A stretch of 64,000 bases of DNA from contig NC_083383.1 of the NCBI RefSeq assembly GCF_031755915.1, positions 810,001-874,000 on the forward strand, given 5' to 3'. Below the pieces are notes generated by a model. It had not been told where the DNA came from and searched no databases. It saw only the letters and a list, made by a program, of their open reading frames with translations. Of the stretch, positions 47,302 to 58,471 are shown piece by piece; the stretch's first letter is position 1; each line of letters begins with the position of its first letter. Source of the stretch: Ziziphus jujuba (lineage: Eukaryota; Streptophyta; Magnoliopsida; Rosales; Rhamnaceae). Position numbers and translations under genes: made by a program.

Positions 47302-50008
47302 TGTTCCATCAGAAATATTTTCCACACCCCAGGTTGAAAATAATATTGGGATTCTTAACTTTTGGACATTTGCAATTTTTCAATGAACTGTGAGTTGGTA
47401 TATTAATATACTATTAGAAAGTAAAAACTTAATTGTTGAATTGTCCATTATAGTGAAAAAGAAAAGAAAATTTTTAAGCTATTTTATATATAAGAGTGTA
47501 AAGAAACAGTTAGGTTATTTATTTATTTGTTTTATAAGGAATAAAAAGCAGCAAAGCATTAACAAAGGTAGGTTGGGGGGCATTCAGCCATGACCATTTA
47601 GGCAAAAATAGAGTAGAAGAAAGCAAAGCCAAGAACAAGAGAAGAGGCTGGTGGTCCCTGCCCAGGTACCCACATCCCTCTAATTGTTTTATTTATTATA
47701 ATTTTTGGGGTAAAAGTTTTGAAAACATTGGATTGGTTTGTGGTGTTGGCAATGTTATTTGTGCGATCGGGGAGGACCCACAGGCAGCAAGCGCAGTAGG
47801 CAGTAGCAATGGCCTTCGACTTGTCCTGTCACTCAGCAGTCCTCCTCGCACGTGTGCCTTACATTCTCCTCGTTTTACATTGTAACGGCTAATCATCAAT
47901 GCCACCTGAATACATATTTATGGTTAAATATAAGATTATTTCCATTTTCCAAGGATAAACAATTCAATTTTATTTAATAAAAAATAAATTCTAATAATCA
48001 ATAATTCAACTGAATTTGAGATTGTATATAAATATTATTTATTTGTCTATTTTTAGGCAAAAATGTGAGGGTAACATATATTATAGCAAAAAATGTAGTT
48101 TTAGAGAGAAAATAAATAAATAATGAGTATGTAGGACAGGAAATTGAAAAGGTGGGCGTTTGCAATATTTAAGAGGGGGCTATCCATGAATGATTGAGAT
48201 TGAAATTGAATAATGGAGGGAGGGACTGACCATTTTGCTTTTTTCCATCTTTCTCTCCTATCTCCTATCTCTTTCTTTCTCGTAGGGCGGGTGTGAGAGA
48301 GAGGGAGAGTAGGTCGGTGGTGGCAGGGCCGTGCCTGACTCCTCTTATTTAATATATAATGTAACACGCACACAAACTCCTCCAACTTTACTGTAATTGT
48401 ACAATCCCCCCCAACCGCAGGAATTTCATTTCAGTCTTCTTCTGCTCTATGGAATGGCTTTGCTCTTTTTATTTTTATTTTTATTTTTATTTTTTTGAGT
48501 AATAACTTGATTTAATAATTCATTTATTTATTTATTTTTATAATCAAAATGTAGTAGATTCCAACCGCACACTAGTACTGTTTCTGAAACTGGTGTATGA
48601 TTGATATTTTGGCTACATCTATGATTGTGAATTGAAGCTCATGATATCATATCCATATATGGGATTTCTTTTTGTGTGGTGAGGTAGGGAGCGAATCTCT
48701 ATTTGTTTCACCATGCATACAGCCATCCTTAGTTTTCATTATGTTTGTTTGTTATACACTAAAGAATAGAAGAGAAAGAGACAGCCATCTTATAAGTCTG
48801 CTCCTTCTCATCAAATAAGATTAGTCTGGTAGTCAATTCTTTTACACTTACTAAAGCCCTTTTAAAGTGGAAACCATCAGGACGGATAAAAAAAAAATAT
48901 ATATATATATATATAGATATATTAAAAAGGTCTGCATCTTCTCTTATCCCACGTCTCTCGTATATTTTCCCAAACTTTCTTCTTTCAACCAAATTTTGGA
49001 AAGGAAATCATATGCTACTTAAAAAAATAAAAAATCAACTAACTCAGCTGCCGGAGAGCCTGAGGCTGAGCTGCATATAATATATATAAATATACAGGTA
49101 CATTCGTAATATTATTGGGGTCCAAATCTCGAGACACAAAATCCAACATATCTATCCATACTCTACTCTATGGTCCATGTATGTATAGCCCAAAAAAGGT
49201 GTACGCTTCCCTGATACCATTGGTTGCTGCCTCTTCCTCACATCTTATTTATGCAAATGCAACCTAATAGTGATGCATGACTTGGTTTGTTTTGTTCATC
49301 TGCAAAATGATAATAATAAATAAAAGAAAGAAATAAGAGCAAAATGCAGGGCTAAACATGTATTTGCTCGCAGGGCTAAACATGTAGGCTTATGTAAGCT
49401 AGCAATGTGGCAGTTGTTATATGTATCTTTTACTTGCGTAGGTCACTAAGATCCAGACGCCTTTGTTTTTCAAAACCCACCCGAAATAATTTTTACCTTT
49501 TTCATTACCTGATCATAAGCTGCACGTGCACGCCGACGCTCGCTCCTTTCTTGGATTCACAAAAACATATTAACATGCATTTATACATATATATATATAT
49601 ATGTGAAATCATTATCGTACAAATTGGTTAGGATAATTAATGATGTTCCATACGTAGGTTTTGATTAATTAATTTTTACTGTATTTTAATCTTATAAAAT
49701 CAAAATCCGTTGTTGTGATAGAATTGTACATATAAATAAACGAAAATGGAACGCATTTTAAAAAGAATCTAAATCCCACCAGTCCACTAATCCAGTTGGG
49801 TAGCACGGGACTTGGTTCTTTTCCGTCCGTGCCTGTGAGGGAGTCGTGAGTTATCCAAATGGGTTTCTACTCCAACTATTAGGTTCTGTGACTGTGGAGT
49901 ACTCTCAAGACTCACATGTACAACAATAATATATACATATATACATATAAAAGGAATACGATGGAGATATGGTTAGTTTATTAAAATGTGAAAGAGGACC
50001 AAACCATG

Positions 50009-50050
<42 letters not shown>

Positions 50051-50701
50051 ATATGATATTGGGGTTAATTAGGTGTTGTTTAACTTTAATATGTAATAAA
50101 AAAAATAAAAAAGAGAATTACGTGGTGGTGATATCACTATTGAGAGGGAAGCCTAATGTCATTGCTATCAGAAGGCTCTGACTCCGTTTCTATCAATCAA
50201 CATAAAAGATAATAATAATAATATAATAATATTATATATGCTCACAGACGCACGCATAAATCTGTGAAATCAACTTTAGCATTTACTACATCCACAACCA
50301 CAACCACAAGGCCCACAACTCCCTCCAAGAGTCCAGTCCTCTTAGTTTTTGTAAAGTATATGCATAAGGAGTAGACCCCACCCCTCTTTGTATACTAAAT
50401 ATTATTACTTTGCCACATTCGGAAGCCTCTCAGGTGCGCTACTGTAGGCCCCTACATAGCCCTTTTTTTTTTTACCACCCAAAATTTGTCCGACTTTTAA
50501 TTCCCCTCCCCACCCTGTCAATCAATATCATCAAACCCCTTCCTTTAGCTCCTTCATCTTCGGTTTCAGTGTTTCCTTTTCCTTTTCATTTTCCTCCTCC
50601 TCCTCTATATATATATATATATATATATAGCATTACATCCGCTTGCTTCATTATCTCACGTACCCCTTTTTCTAAATTATTAATTTGTGGTCTTTGGAAA
50701 A

Positions 50702-51121
50702 ATGTTATCCATCGAAGAAGTTCTTTGTGAGCTTAGCGGGGGAGACGTGAATGAGCAGGGTCTGCCTCCGGGGTTCAGGTTCCATCCAACTGATGAGGAG
50801 CTCATAACCTTTTATCTGGCTTCAAAGGTTTACAATGGCACCTTCTGTGGCGTCGACATTGCCGAGGTTGACCTTAACCGATGTGAGCCTTGGGAGCTCC
50901 CAGGTATACTTACTTATCATCATCTCTACAAAACCCGTAGACTATATATACATGTATATACACACATATGTAAGAATATTCCCCCTTTTTTCCCTTTTCT
51001 CTTTCGAATTCAATTTACCTAGGAGGTAGCTCAATCACTTTTTGTTTTTTTTTTTACTTGCTTTAGCTAGATCCCTTAATTTTTTATCTTTCTTTTTTAT
51101 TTTTCAATTCCCCCCAAAACA

Positions 51122-51156
<35 letters not shown>

Positions 51157-53355
51157 GCTTAAAGTAATATTATACTATTCAATGTCACTCTTCTTTCAAT
51201 TTGTTTATAACATAATCACTTTTTCACTGTCACTTTTAAACTAACCTAATTAACGTATGTACAGCGGATGAGTTAGAGTTACTAAGTTGTATCACTCCCT
51301 AAAAGACATAAATTAATAAGCTGGATTTATGTATACCGTTCTTCATGGATTTCAAAGATTAATCCCTTCACCTTGTTAAAAACCACTCCAACAGCATAGA
51401 ATTACTTTCGAACTCATTTGATTGCTATTTGATGGGAGTGAGTTCCATAGGTGATTAAGTTATATTTATAACTACTCTCTATACATATACATATAATAAG
51501 TTATAAAAGTGTCGCTAGCTGCATATAAGTAAAATACGTACCAATAAGCATATAGTAATGTTTAATTAATGGGGCAGTTTGCGCAGAAAATCTAGATATC
51601 GATCTCATCTTACAAAGGAAGGAGGCAGATGAAATAAGTTTCTGACAAAATTTCAATCATTTAATAAATGCGCGTCGGATTTGAAGTGGGAAAACAGAAA
51701 CCAAAAAAAAAAAAAGAAGAGAGAGAGAGAGAGAAAGAGAAATGGGTAATTATTAATTAATATTTAATAGAAAATAGAAATGATAGGGAGTGGTGTCCGG
51801 GTGTCCCATAAAGATAGATGAAAGTAATGAGTTTTGTTGTCCTGTGGCTGTTGCTATGTTGTTCAGATGTGGCAAAGATGGGGGAGAGAGAGTGGTACTT
51901 CTTCAGCTTGAGAGACAGGAAGTACCCAACGGGGCTAAGAACCAACAGAGCAACGGGAGCTGGATACTGGAAAGCCACTGGCAAGGATAGGGAAGTTTAC
52001 AGTGCCTCTTCAGGAGCCCTTCTCGGGATGAAGAAGACCCTTGTTTTCTACAAAGGCAGAGCTCCAAGGGGCCAAAAGACCAAATGGGTCATGCATGAGT
52101 ACCGTCTCGATGGTCACTTCTCTTGCCGTCACACCTGCAAGGTTAATTCATCTCTCTTTCCCACGTGCCTCCTCCCCATCTTTTCTTTGATTTGTCGCTT
52201 TCCGAGTTGACTTATTATATTTTTATTTTTATTTATAGTATACTATTTTATATAAATATATTTTGAGCTGTTTGCTCTTCCATGCCCTCGACTAGACCAT
52301 TTTCATTTTCTCTTTTAATCGCTTTCACTTTGGGTTTCCTTGGTTTGTTATTATATATTCTAGCCTTTGGTGGAGGAGGGGGGTCAGTCTTTTATTCGAA
52401 AGTGATATGACTGATTTAACATGCACTATATATCTACATGTGTAATGTTAGTGTATATGGTATTATTCGGTGTATGTATATTTTCCTAATTAATTCCCTT
52501 TAGAAATTAAGTTTAATCTTCTTGCAGGAGGAATGGGTGATATGTAGAATATATCACAAAACCACGGAGAAAAAAAACCCATTATTCCAAGGACGCCAAA
52601 GTTACCTCATGGAGCTGGAGGGTGTGGGCGTTTCTTCAGCCACAGCAAGTACCGGTTGCTTACCTCCATTGATGGAGAGTAGTAGCAGCCAGACTACATT
52701 ATTGGAATACCAAAATGAAAACGCAATGCAAGGCCTACAAAACCACCCATTTGTGATTCCGCACCAAGAGAATGATCTTAAAAGGCTGATGATAAGCCCA
52801 GGTGTCTCCCAACCCCACCTCTTCCCAATGAATGGGTTCCAACCGGACTCCTCCTCACCCACAACAAACAAAAACAGCAACATCAACAGCAATCCATTGC
52901 CATCATCGATGCTCTTCAAGTCCCTCCTCTCACATCAAGATTGCACTTTGAAGGAACGAGCAGCAGCAGGTGCTAGCAGTACCAGTAGCAGTACTATTCC
53001 CAAACAGAAACAGTGCAAGACAGAGTGCAACTTTTCCCTTCATGATGGTAGCTTACAGTTGTTGATGGACAAGAATGATCAGCCGAACCCGTATCATGAT
53101 CGTGATCATGATCATCAATGTCAAGATCCATTGGCGCTTTTTGACATGGATTATAGTGCGCTGCTGGCTGCTGGGGGAGTAGGAGGGGTAGGGGGTTTCA
53201 CTTTCTCATCGTCATCGGCCCCTCCTACAGCTGCTGCCCCAGATGCTGCAGCACTTGCTCACATGTCCACTTCACTTCCTTTCAACTTTCAGCCCTTGCT
53301 ACATATTCCTCCCACCAAACTCCTCCCCGAAGATTCTTGGCCTCTCCATCCTTAA
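50702..53355 (+). CDS. CUC3: CUC3-type NAC transcription factor (organ boundary/meristem), 3 exons
   Basis: Exons 50702-50903, 51867-52141, 52528-53355 give 434 aa. The NAC domain runs from about residue 21 to 175: [20 protein letters not shown] (A), [12 protein letters not shown] (B), [20 protein letters not shown] and [19 protein letters not shown] (C), [20 protein letters not shown] and [10 protein letters not shown] (D), [11 protein letters not shown] (E). The two introns sit at positions conserved in NAC genes. The short leader [20 protein letters not shown] and the RHTCKEEWVICR junction are typical of CUC3 rather than CUC1/CUC2. The C-terminal half is an Asn/Ser-rich and acidic activation region ending [11 protein letters not shown]3 acts in the nucleus to set organ boundaries and axillary meristems. 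I see no miR164-like site in the last exon, as expected for CUC3. The neighbourhood also fits the Arabidopsis CUC3 locus. Confidence 0.92.
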
Positions 53356-55741
53356 AATACCTTTTTTTTTTTTTTTTTTTTTTCCACTTCTTTTGCTCAA
53401 CCATATTACTTATATCCTAGTTAAAACATTTCCTTTTATGTATGCATACTTAATACCACCATCCAACTTATCTATTGTGTATACACATATATATTTGTTC
53501 TGTAGTATATATTAATTAAAACCAAACCTTAGCTATTTATATATAATATCTACGCATTGCTCCGCTTCCTTTTCGGCTTTGAGAATGGATTTTAGGAAAA
53601 ATATATATATATTGTAAAATGGTGCAATGGGCAAGTTATTTAGGTTAGATTGGGATGTCCATAATGAATTTGAATGGCATCGATTGATGCTGTTCATGTA
53701 TTTGACGTTCAAAACGATTGATGGGATTGAATGCGGGGCCCCCCAGCTCTCATCCAATGCATCTCTGTCCTAAATAATCTCCGTCGATCATTGACGTTGT
53801 ATCAGTTTTGAAATTATTACCCATCCTTCAAACATATCCGGAAAGTTGGATATTATATCTCACATAAATGAAAGTAGAATATCATTTAGGTGGTATGGAA
53901 TATGCATCACAGGTATCTGTGACATGCATGCAAGGTATATGTTGGTTAACCAAATCAACCGTCCACGTGGCACAAAGGGTACATTTTTTTCCTTTTATCC
54001 GCGAATATATTCAAGGAAAACTCCTTTTTGTCTTGGCCCAAAAACCAACAAAAAAAAAAATTTAATTTTTTGATGTGGCATTTGAGCATTCAAAAAGACC
54101 ATGCACTATGGGCCTACAGGGCACAAATTCTTTTGGGTGGAGAGCACAAAGCCTCATGAAGCCCAGAGAAGCTACCTTGCTCCCGTAACACCTTTTGATT
54201 AAGATGTTTCTGGTGAAAACCCCTTAAATTAAATTAAAGGCAAGTAATGATCATCCAACAACACAAGCTGAAATAATTTGCTTTCAAGGTGCATTTAGTA
54301 CAATCAACTACTCTTCATCAAAGTTGTTTAAAGGTAACAAATACAACCATTCACTGTCCAAATGCCTAGGCATGAAATCGAGAAATTATTATATCCCGAA
54401 AATTATTACATACCAAACTTCAATAGAGACCACATTTGGAAGCATCCATACCTAAGCAGTCAAGATGTCCCTGCACCAACAGAAAGGAAGTTCAAAAATT
54501 ATCTTTAACAGTAAATCCATTATATATAATTTCTAATGGAAAAGCAACAAACGAAACACCTTCCGAGTTTGAAACACCATGCCTATGTTTCCTCTAGTAA
54601 TATAACAATTTATGGCATCGGCCATCTAAAACGATCACATTTGACATGAAAATAGAGATTCTGATAATTTCCACAAGAAAACATCAAAGAGGCCACAGGG
54701 CAGACTTATCTGGGCACCCTTTGGATACCCAGATGAGACTAGAAAAAGTCTCTCCTACAAAGATTGCACGCTGGTTTACATTGAACAGGAAAACTTGTAG
54801 AAAAGAAAACAATAACGACTGAAAGAACCATCCACCAAGGACACAGGTTATCACGTGAAATTCCAGGAGAAAAAATTCAACAACTAAAAAACATTTCTGT
54901 TTGTTGAAGCTGCTGAAGCTGAACTGCTTTAAAACACATACCATATTGACTAATCAATTCTGTCTTCATTTCCTTTCAAGTTTCTCCTAGCTGGATATAA
55001 ACTACAGCAGATAAAATGGTTACTATGGGAAGATATATTTCAGGGGAATTCTATTCGTATTGAAGGACAAAATGATATGTCTGTTAAGAATACACAAAAC
55101 CCACAACATGGTTTTCAAAATATCAGAGTTAAAAAGTTCATTGTGGGGCACATTTCGGGTTTCTCCACGATTGACCCCCAAAACAAAAACAAAAAAAAAA
55201 AAAAAAAAAAAAAGAAAAGGAAAAAAAGAAAAGGGAAATCAATGCAGAAAGAGTGTAAAAGAAATATCAGCCCAAAAAAAGAAAAATGTCTAGCACAAAG
55301 CACAGTGTAATCTCGTGAAAGTTACTAGCAGACCTAAATGACTGACTAAGAAAATTGTTAGCTACATAATGCTTATTTGTTACTTACAAGGTCAAATTTG
55401 TAGCCAAAAAGGTAACAAGGCAACTTCACCCAATGACAATATCTAGCAAGTCATGCGGGAAAAATATCCTCCGTCTAATAGGATTGTTATTGAAATCCCA
55501 CAAGAAAACCCAAGTTGTCCTATAAAAATATCTTATTTTCCAGAATATGGATTCGGACCAAAAAAATAAAAAAAGACCGAAGAGTAAAATCTAATAGCGA
55601 TTGAATAGAAATGAAACGGCACAAAAACAGAAATACGGAAATTAGAAGCTGAAATTGCAAGCAGAGATTATTAAAATCGAAATGAAAAAGGGGGAGAAGG
55701 AGGGTAGTAAACGGACCGAGAAGCAAAATCCCTCGGTGGAT
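53356..55741. other. Intergenic region downstream of CUC3
   Basis: The CUC3 3' UTR starts with a T-run (53361-53383). From about 54100 to 55741 the DNA is less repetitive and could be the 3' UTR or spliced tail of the minus-strand small gene that follows, but no coding exon is recognisable. An A/AG-rich tract lies at 55186-55240. Confidence 0.45.
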
Positions 55742-55900
55742 CTATTTGTCGAATTTATGATCGTTCTTCGAGGAGGCGGAAGACGATGCGTAATCAGGCG
55801 GAGAGTAGATCAGAGCAGCCACCATGGCTCCGGGAAGCACCACGTACTTTGCCAACACCGCTAGCTTTGTCACCAATGGCTCACCCCTCATCCACGCCAT
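55742..55900 (-). CDS. Small single-pass membrane protein of unknown function, 52 aa
   Basis: An uninterrupted frame from ATG at 55900 to the stop at 55742. The peptide begins MAWMRGEPLVTKLAVLAKYV and continues VLPGAMVAALIYSPPDYASS. It thus has a positively charged start, one hydrophobic segment (about residues 13-32) and a Ser/Lys-rich hydrophilic tail, the layout of a tail- or signal-anchored mini-protein. An in-frame upstream Met (55951) would only add residues translated from a gattt/gatttc microsatellite, so I prefer 55900. I do not recognise the family. Composition and a GC-richer leader upstream (55960-56045) support a real gene; it could also be the last exon of a longer one. Confidence 0.55.
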   Translation of the reverse strand: MAWMRGEPLVTKLAVLAKYVVLPGAMVAALIYSPPDYASSSASSKNDHKFDK

Positions 55901-56051
55901 TTCTGATTTCTGATTTCTGATTTCCGATTTCCGATTACGGATTTCCTTCAAACTTCTTCTTCTTCTTCCGCTCCCAAGGTCCTAACTACGCTCCAGACCA
56001 GCCGCCACGCCACCGTGGATCCACTACTCGCTAGCAACGCCTTCTGACTGA

Positions 56052-56414
56052 ATGGGCCGACCTGGGCCGAAGTTTTTCAAAAGAAGCCCAGCTATCTCAT
56101 CTTTCACTAAGGTCTTCCCAATCTCAATTATTTTGTTATCTCTTCAAAATTCCAAATTAATTACTTTTAGAACCCAAAAAAAAAAAAAGGTTTGCTATTT
56201 TGTTTTTGAGATTAAAAATAAAATAAAAAAATAAAAAAATAAAAGCAAGAAAACCAAAGAATAAATAAAGTTAAAAATAATGTACAATTATTGTATTGGT
56301 GATATGCCCCTAGGAAGGGTGGGATTCATGAAACATTAAATTAAGAAAAGTAGATAAATAAATAATAGAAGGGGATTATATGATAGGGGCCAGGGCAGGG
56401 GTGGAAATTTAATG
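56052..56414. other. Spacer between the two small minus-strand genes
   Basis: About 360 bases, probably the promoter of the 52-aa gene and the 3' UTR of the 96-aa gene. A-rich with aaaataaa repeats at 56216-56244. Nothing else seen. Confidence 0.4.
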
Positions 56415-56705
56415 TTAATTAGAAGGTTTTGGTTGTGGATGAGGGTGAGGAGGAGCATGGTTGTGATGGTAGGTTTGAAGGTGAGGAAGAGTGATACAGG
56501 GATGGTGCTTGTACTCCTCCAAGTCATTGTACTTTACGTACGGACTGCTCTCCAGGGGAAATTGCAAATGCATAGTTGATGAGGATGATGTTGGTTCCTT
56601 GATTACATTATTATTTTGTTCACTTGCTTTATCTGTCTCCCTCTCCTCCTCTAATATCTCCATTTCCTTCTGGTTTCTCACCATCTGTTGTCCACTGCTT
56701 GCCAT
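56415..56705 (-). CDS. Small uncharacterised hydrophilic protein, 96 aa, single exon
   Basis: The frame from ATG 56705 to the stop at 56415 encodes a charged protein: an N-terminal Glu/Lys/Arg-rich helix-like region (EKEMEILEEERE-type composition), an Ser run, a central block LQFPLESSPYVKYNDLEEYK, and a His/Pro-rich tail. There is no signal peptide or membrane segment. The central SSPYVKYNDLEEYK block looks like a short conserved motif of plant proteins, but I cannot name the family. The coding strand has balanced composition compared with the flanking AT-rich DNA, which supports a real gene. Confidence 0.5.
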   Translation of the reverse strand: MASSGQQMVRNQKEMEILEEERETDKASEQNNNVIKEPTSSSSTMHLQFPLESSPYVKYNDLEEYKHHPCITLPHLQTYHHNHAPPHPHPQPKPSN

Positions 56706-58471
56706 CTTTAAAATTTTGTCTCATCAACAAACTCTTCCTCTTCTCCTTCTTCCCGCCCTTACTTGTATGATGTATCTCAATCTGTGCTGATATATTATTT
56801 ACCACAAAATCCCAAATGCCAATCAATGCCTTCCCACGTTACCCCCGAAATTACTGGGCCTCCTCTGTTGCCAGTCAAACTTGGGCCAAACTTTTCCTTG
56901 GGCATGGGTTTGTGGTGTTTCGGCTTTCAATCCACCCCTCCTGAATTAGCCTCCAATCCGAACAGCAAAATATGGCCCTTTTCTCTATCCACGTGGCGTC
57001 TTCTTATGTTTATACATATACGTAGCAGCTAATAGTCTCCACCTTTGACGGGTAGATTTTCAACAGATAGTGTTACTCTTCCCAAATTAAGATGTTTTTA
57101 ATTTTAATTTTTTCTTTTTGTTTTTTGTTTCGCTATTTATATAAATATCTCCTTTTTGCTGACATTTGGAGCGCGGTTTTACGTGTCATGGGGTTTTCCC
57201 TCTTAAAAATCTTATCTAGTGTGGAAATTTCAAACGGGTCCAACACTGATTTTTTACACTATTTATTAGGCTGCTCTGTTCCTTTTTTTTTTTTTTTTTT
57301 TTTTTTTGTACAATACTTTCTTAGGGTAAAAGTATTTACCTCTCCTTTTCCTCAAAACAAAAAAAGCCATATCAACTGGAATTAAGTGCCTCTATATGTA
57401 CTAAAAGTGAAACAGTTCACCTATTCGAATAAAGACGAATTTTACAGGAAAGGACGTAGCTACGAATTTTTCAATAAGTAGTCACACCACGTTAAAAAAT
57501 AAATAAATAAATAAGAGCCAAAATACCTCACGGATTCTTCTGGATTGTTAGGACCGTTTGGAAAGAAAAGATCAGTAGGTTACACCCTCCACACTTCGTG
57601 TGTAGTTACTGCTTTCCTACTTAACTACAAAAACTACTCCCTCTTTTTTTTTTCTTTTTTTCTTTTTTTTTTTCCGAAACGTTTAATGTTTGTTCAGCTC
57701 ACTGTATACACTGTTTCAGAAAAGCTCACTATGCATCTCTGTCTATATATATTTTTTCCTACATGATATCTTAAATTGTTATCCTCTCCAAACGTTAATA
57801 TTTCTGGTTCCTGGTTGAATTTGGCAGTCAGTGACTCGGTTCAAGAGCGTTGAAGGTTCGTTGGCAAAATCTGTTTCTTCATATCTCTCTCACAGTTGAG
57901 TTTCTGCAGGCTACAGGATCCTAGTCTTGAAATAACTCAGGCTTTTTTTGTCTGCATACAGAGCGTCTAACCAAGAAGTCAGCCAGTTATCTCTCTCTCT
58001 CTCTCTCTCAAAAACACAAACACAAATACACATATAAGCGCTAGAAAGATTGCAGCGACTCAAAGCTGTGCTCTTATCGATAACCTCTCCCCTCCAAACC
58101 ATCTCTTTTCTTTTCCAGCTTCTCCATTTTTATTAACCCATTGAGTCTCTTGCCCAAGCCTTATCTGACATCCCATCTCTACCCAATTTATCTCTCAAGG
58201 TAAGCAATCGAAACGATCTCATCGCTGAGGTTCCGTGGATGTTCCTGTTTTTTTTCCTACCTCTATGGTACCTACAGTTAATGATATTGTAAATTAACTG
58301 GTTGATGTGGGTCTATGGATTTGATTTCTGTTGTAGTGAATAATGTGTAAGATCTGGGTGTTTAGTATACATGAACCGTAGCTGATTTAATTAATTAACA
58401 TTAAAATCTGGATGTTTCTTCTTTCCAAAAGGTTGTTGGGAATTGGGAGGATTTGACTTATAGGTGAAAAT
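56706..58471. other. Promoter and leader region of TST1
   Basis: No additional gene. The upstream half has long T-runs (57281-57307, 57645-57674). A CT-rich stretch (about 57989-58008) and pyrimidine-rich DNA to 58199 look like the TST1 5' untranslated exon. It ends at a canonical donor (AAG/GTAAGC, 58200), with a likely acceptor at 58431, giving a leader intron of about 232 bases. Confidence 0.5.

Larger units (their letters stand above)
45358..50701. other. Long gene-free region between XCP2 and CUC3
   Basis: Apart from the XCP2 promoter and CUC3 leader I find no gene in these 5.3 kb. It is AT-rich with (TA)n tracts (about 45474-45500, 46229-46263, 46485-46516, 47080-47106, 50605-50629), a (GA)n run at 50011-50044, a 36-bp-arm imperfect hairpin, and a 17-bp direct repeat (49346-49362 and 49370-49386). 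A G-box-like cacgtg occurs at about 47849-47854. Such a long spacer may hold regulatory DNA for CUC3, which needs a precise boundary-specific pattern, but I see no defined element. Confidence 0.5.

Noticed and set aside
52528..53355. Possible miR164 target in the NAC gene
   Set aside because: No complementary stretch seen in the last exon; CUC3-type genes are known to lack the site, unlike CUC1/CUC2.
55186..55240. A/AG-rich tract read as a lysine-rich peptide on the + strand
   Set aside because: Low-complexity A-rich DNA; not a protein.
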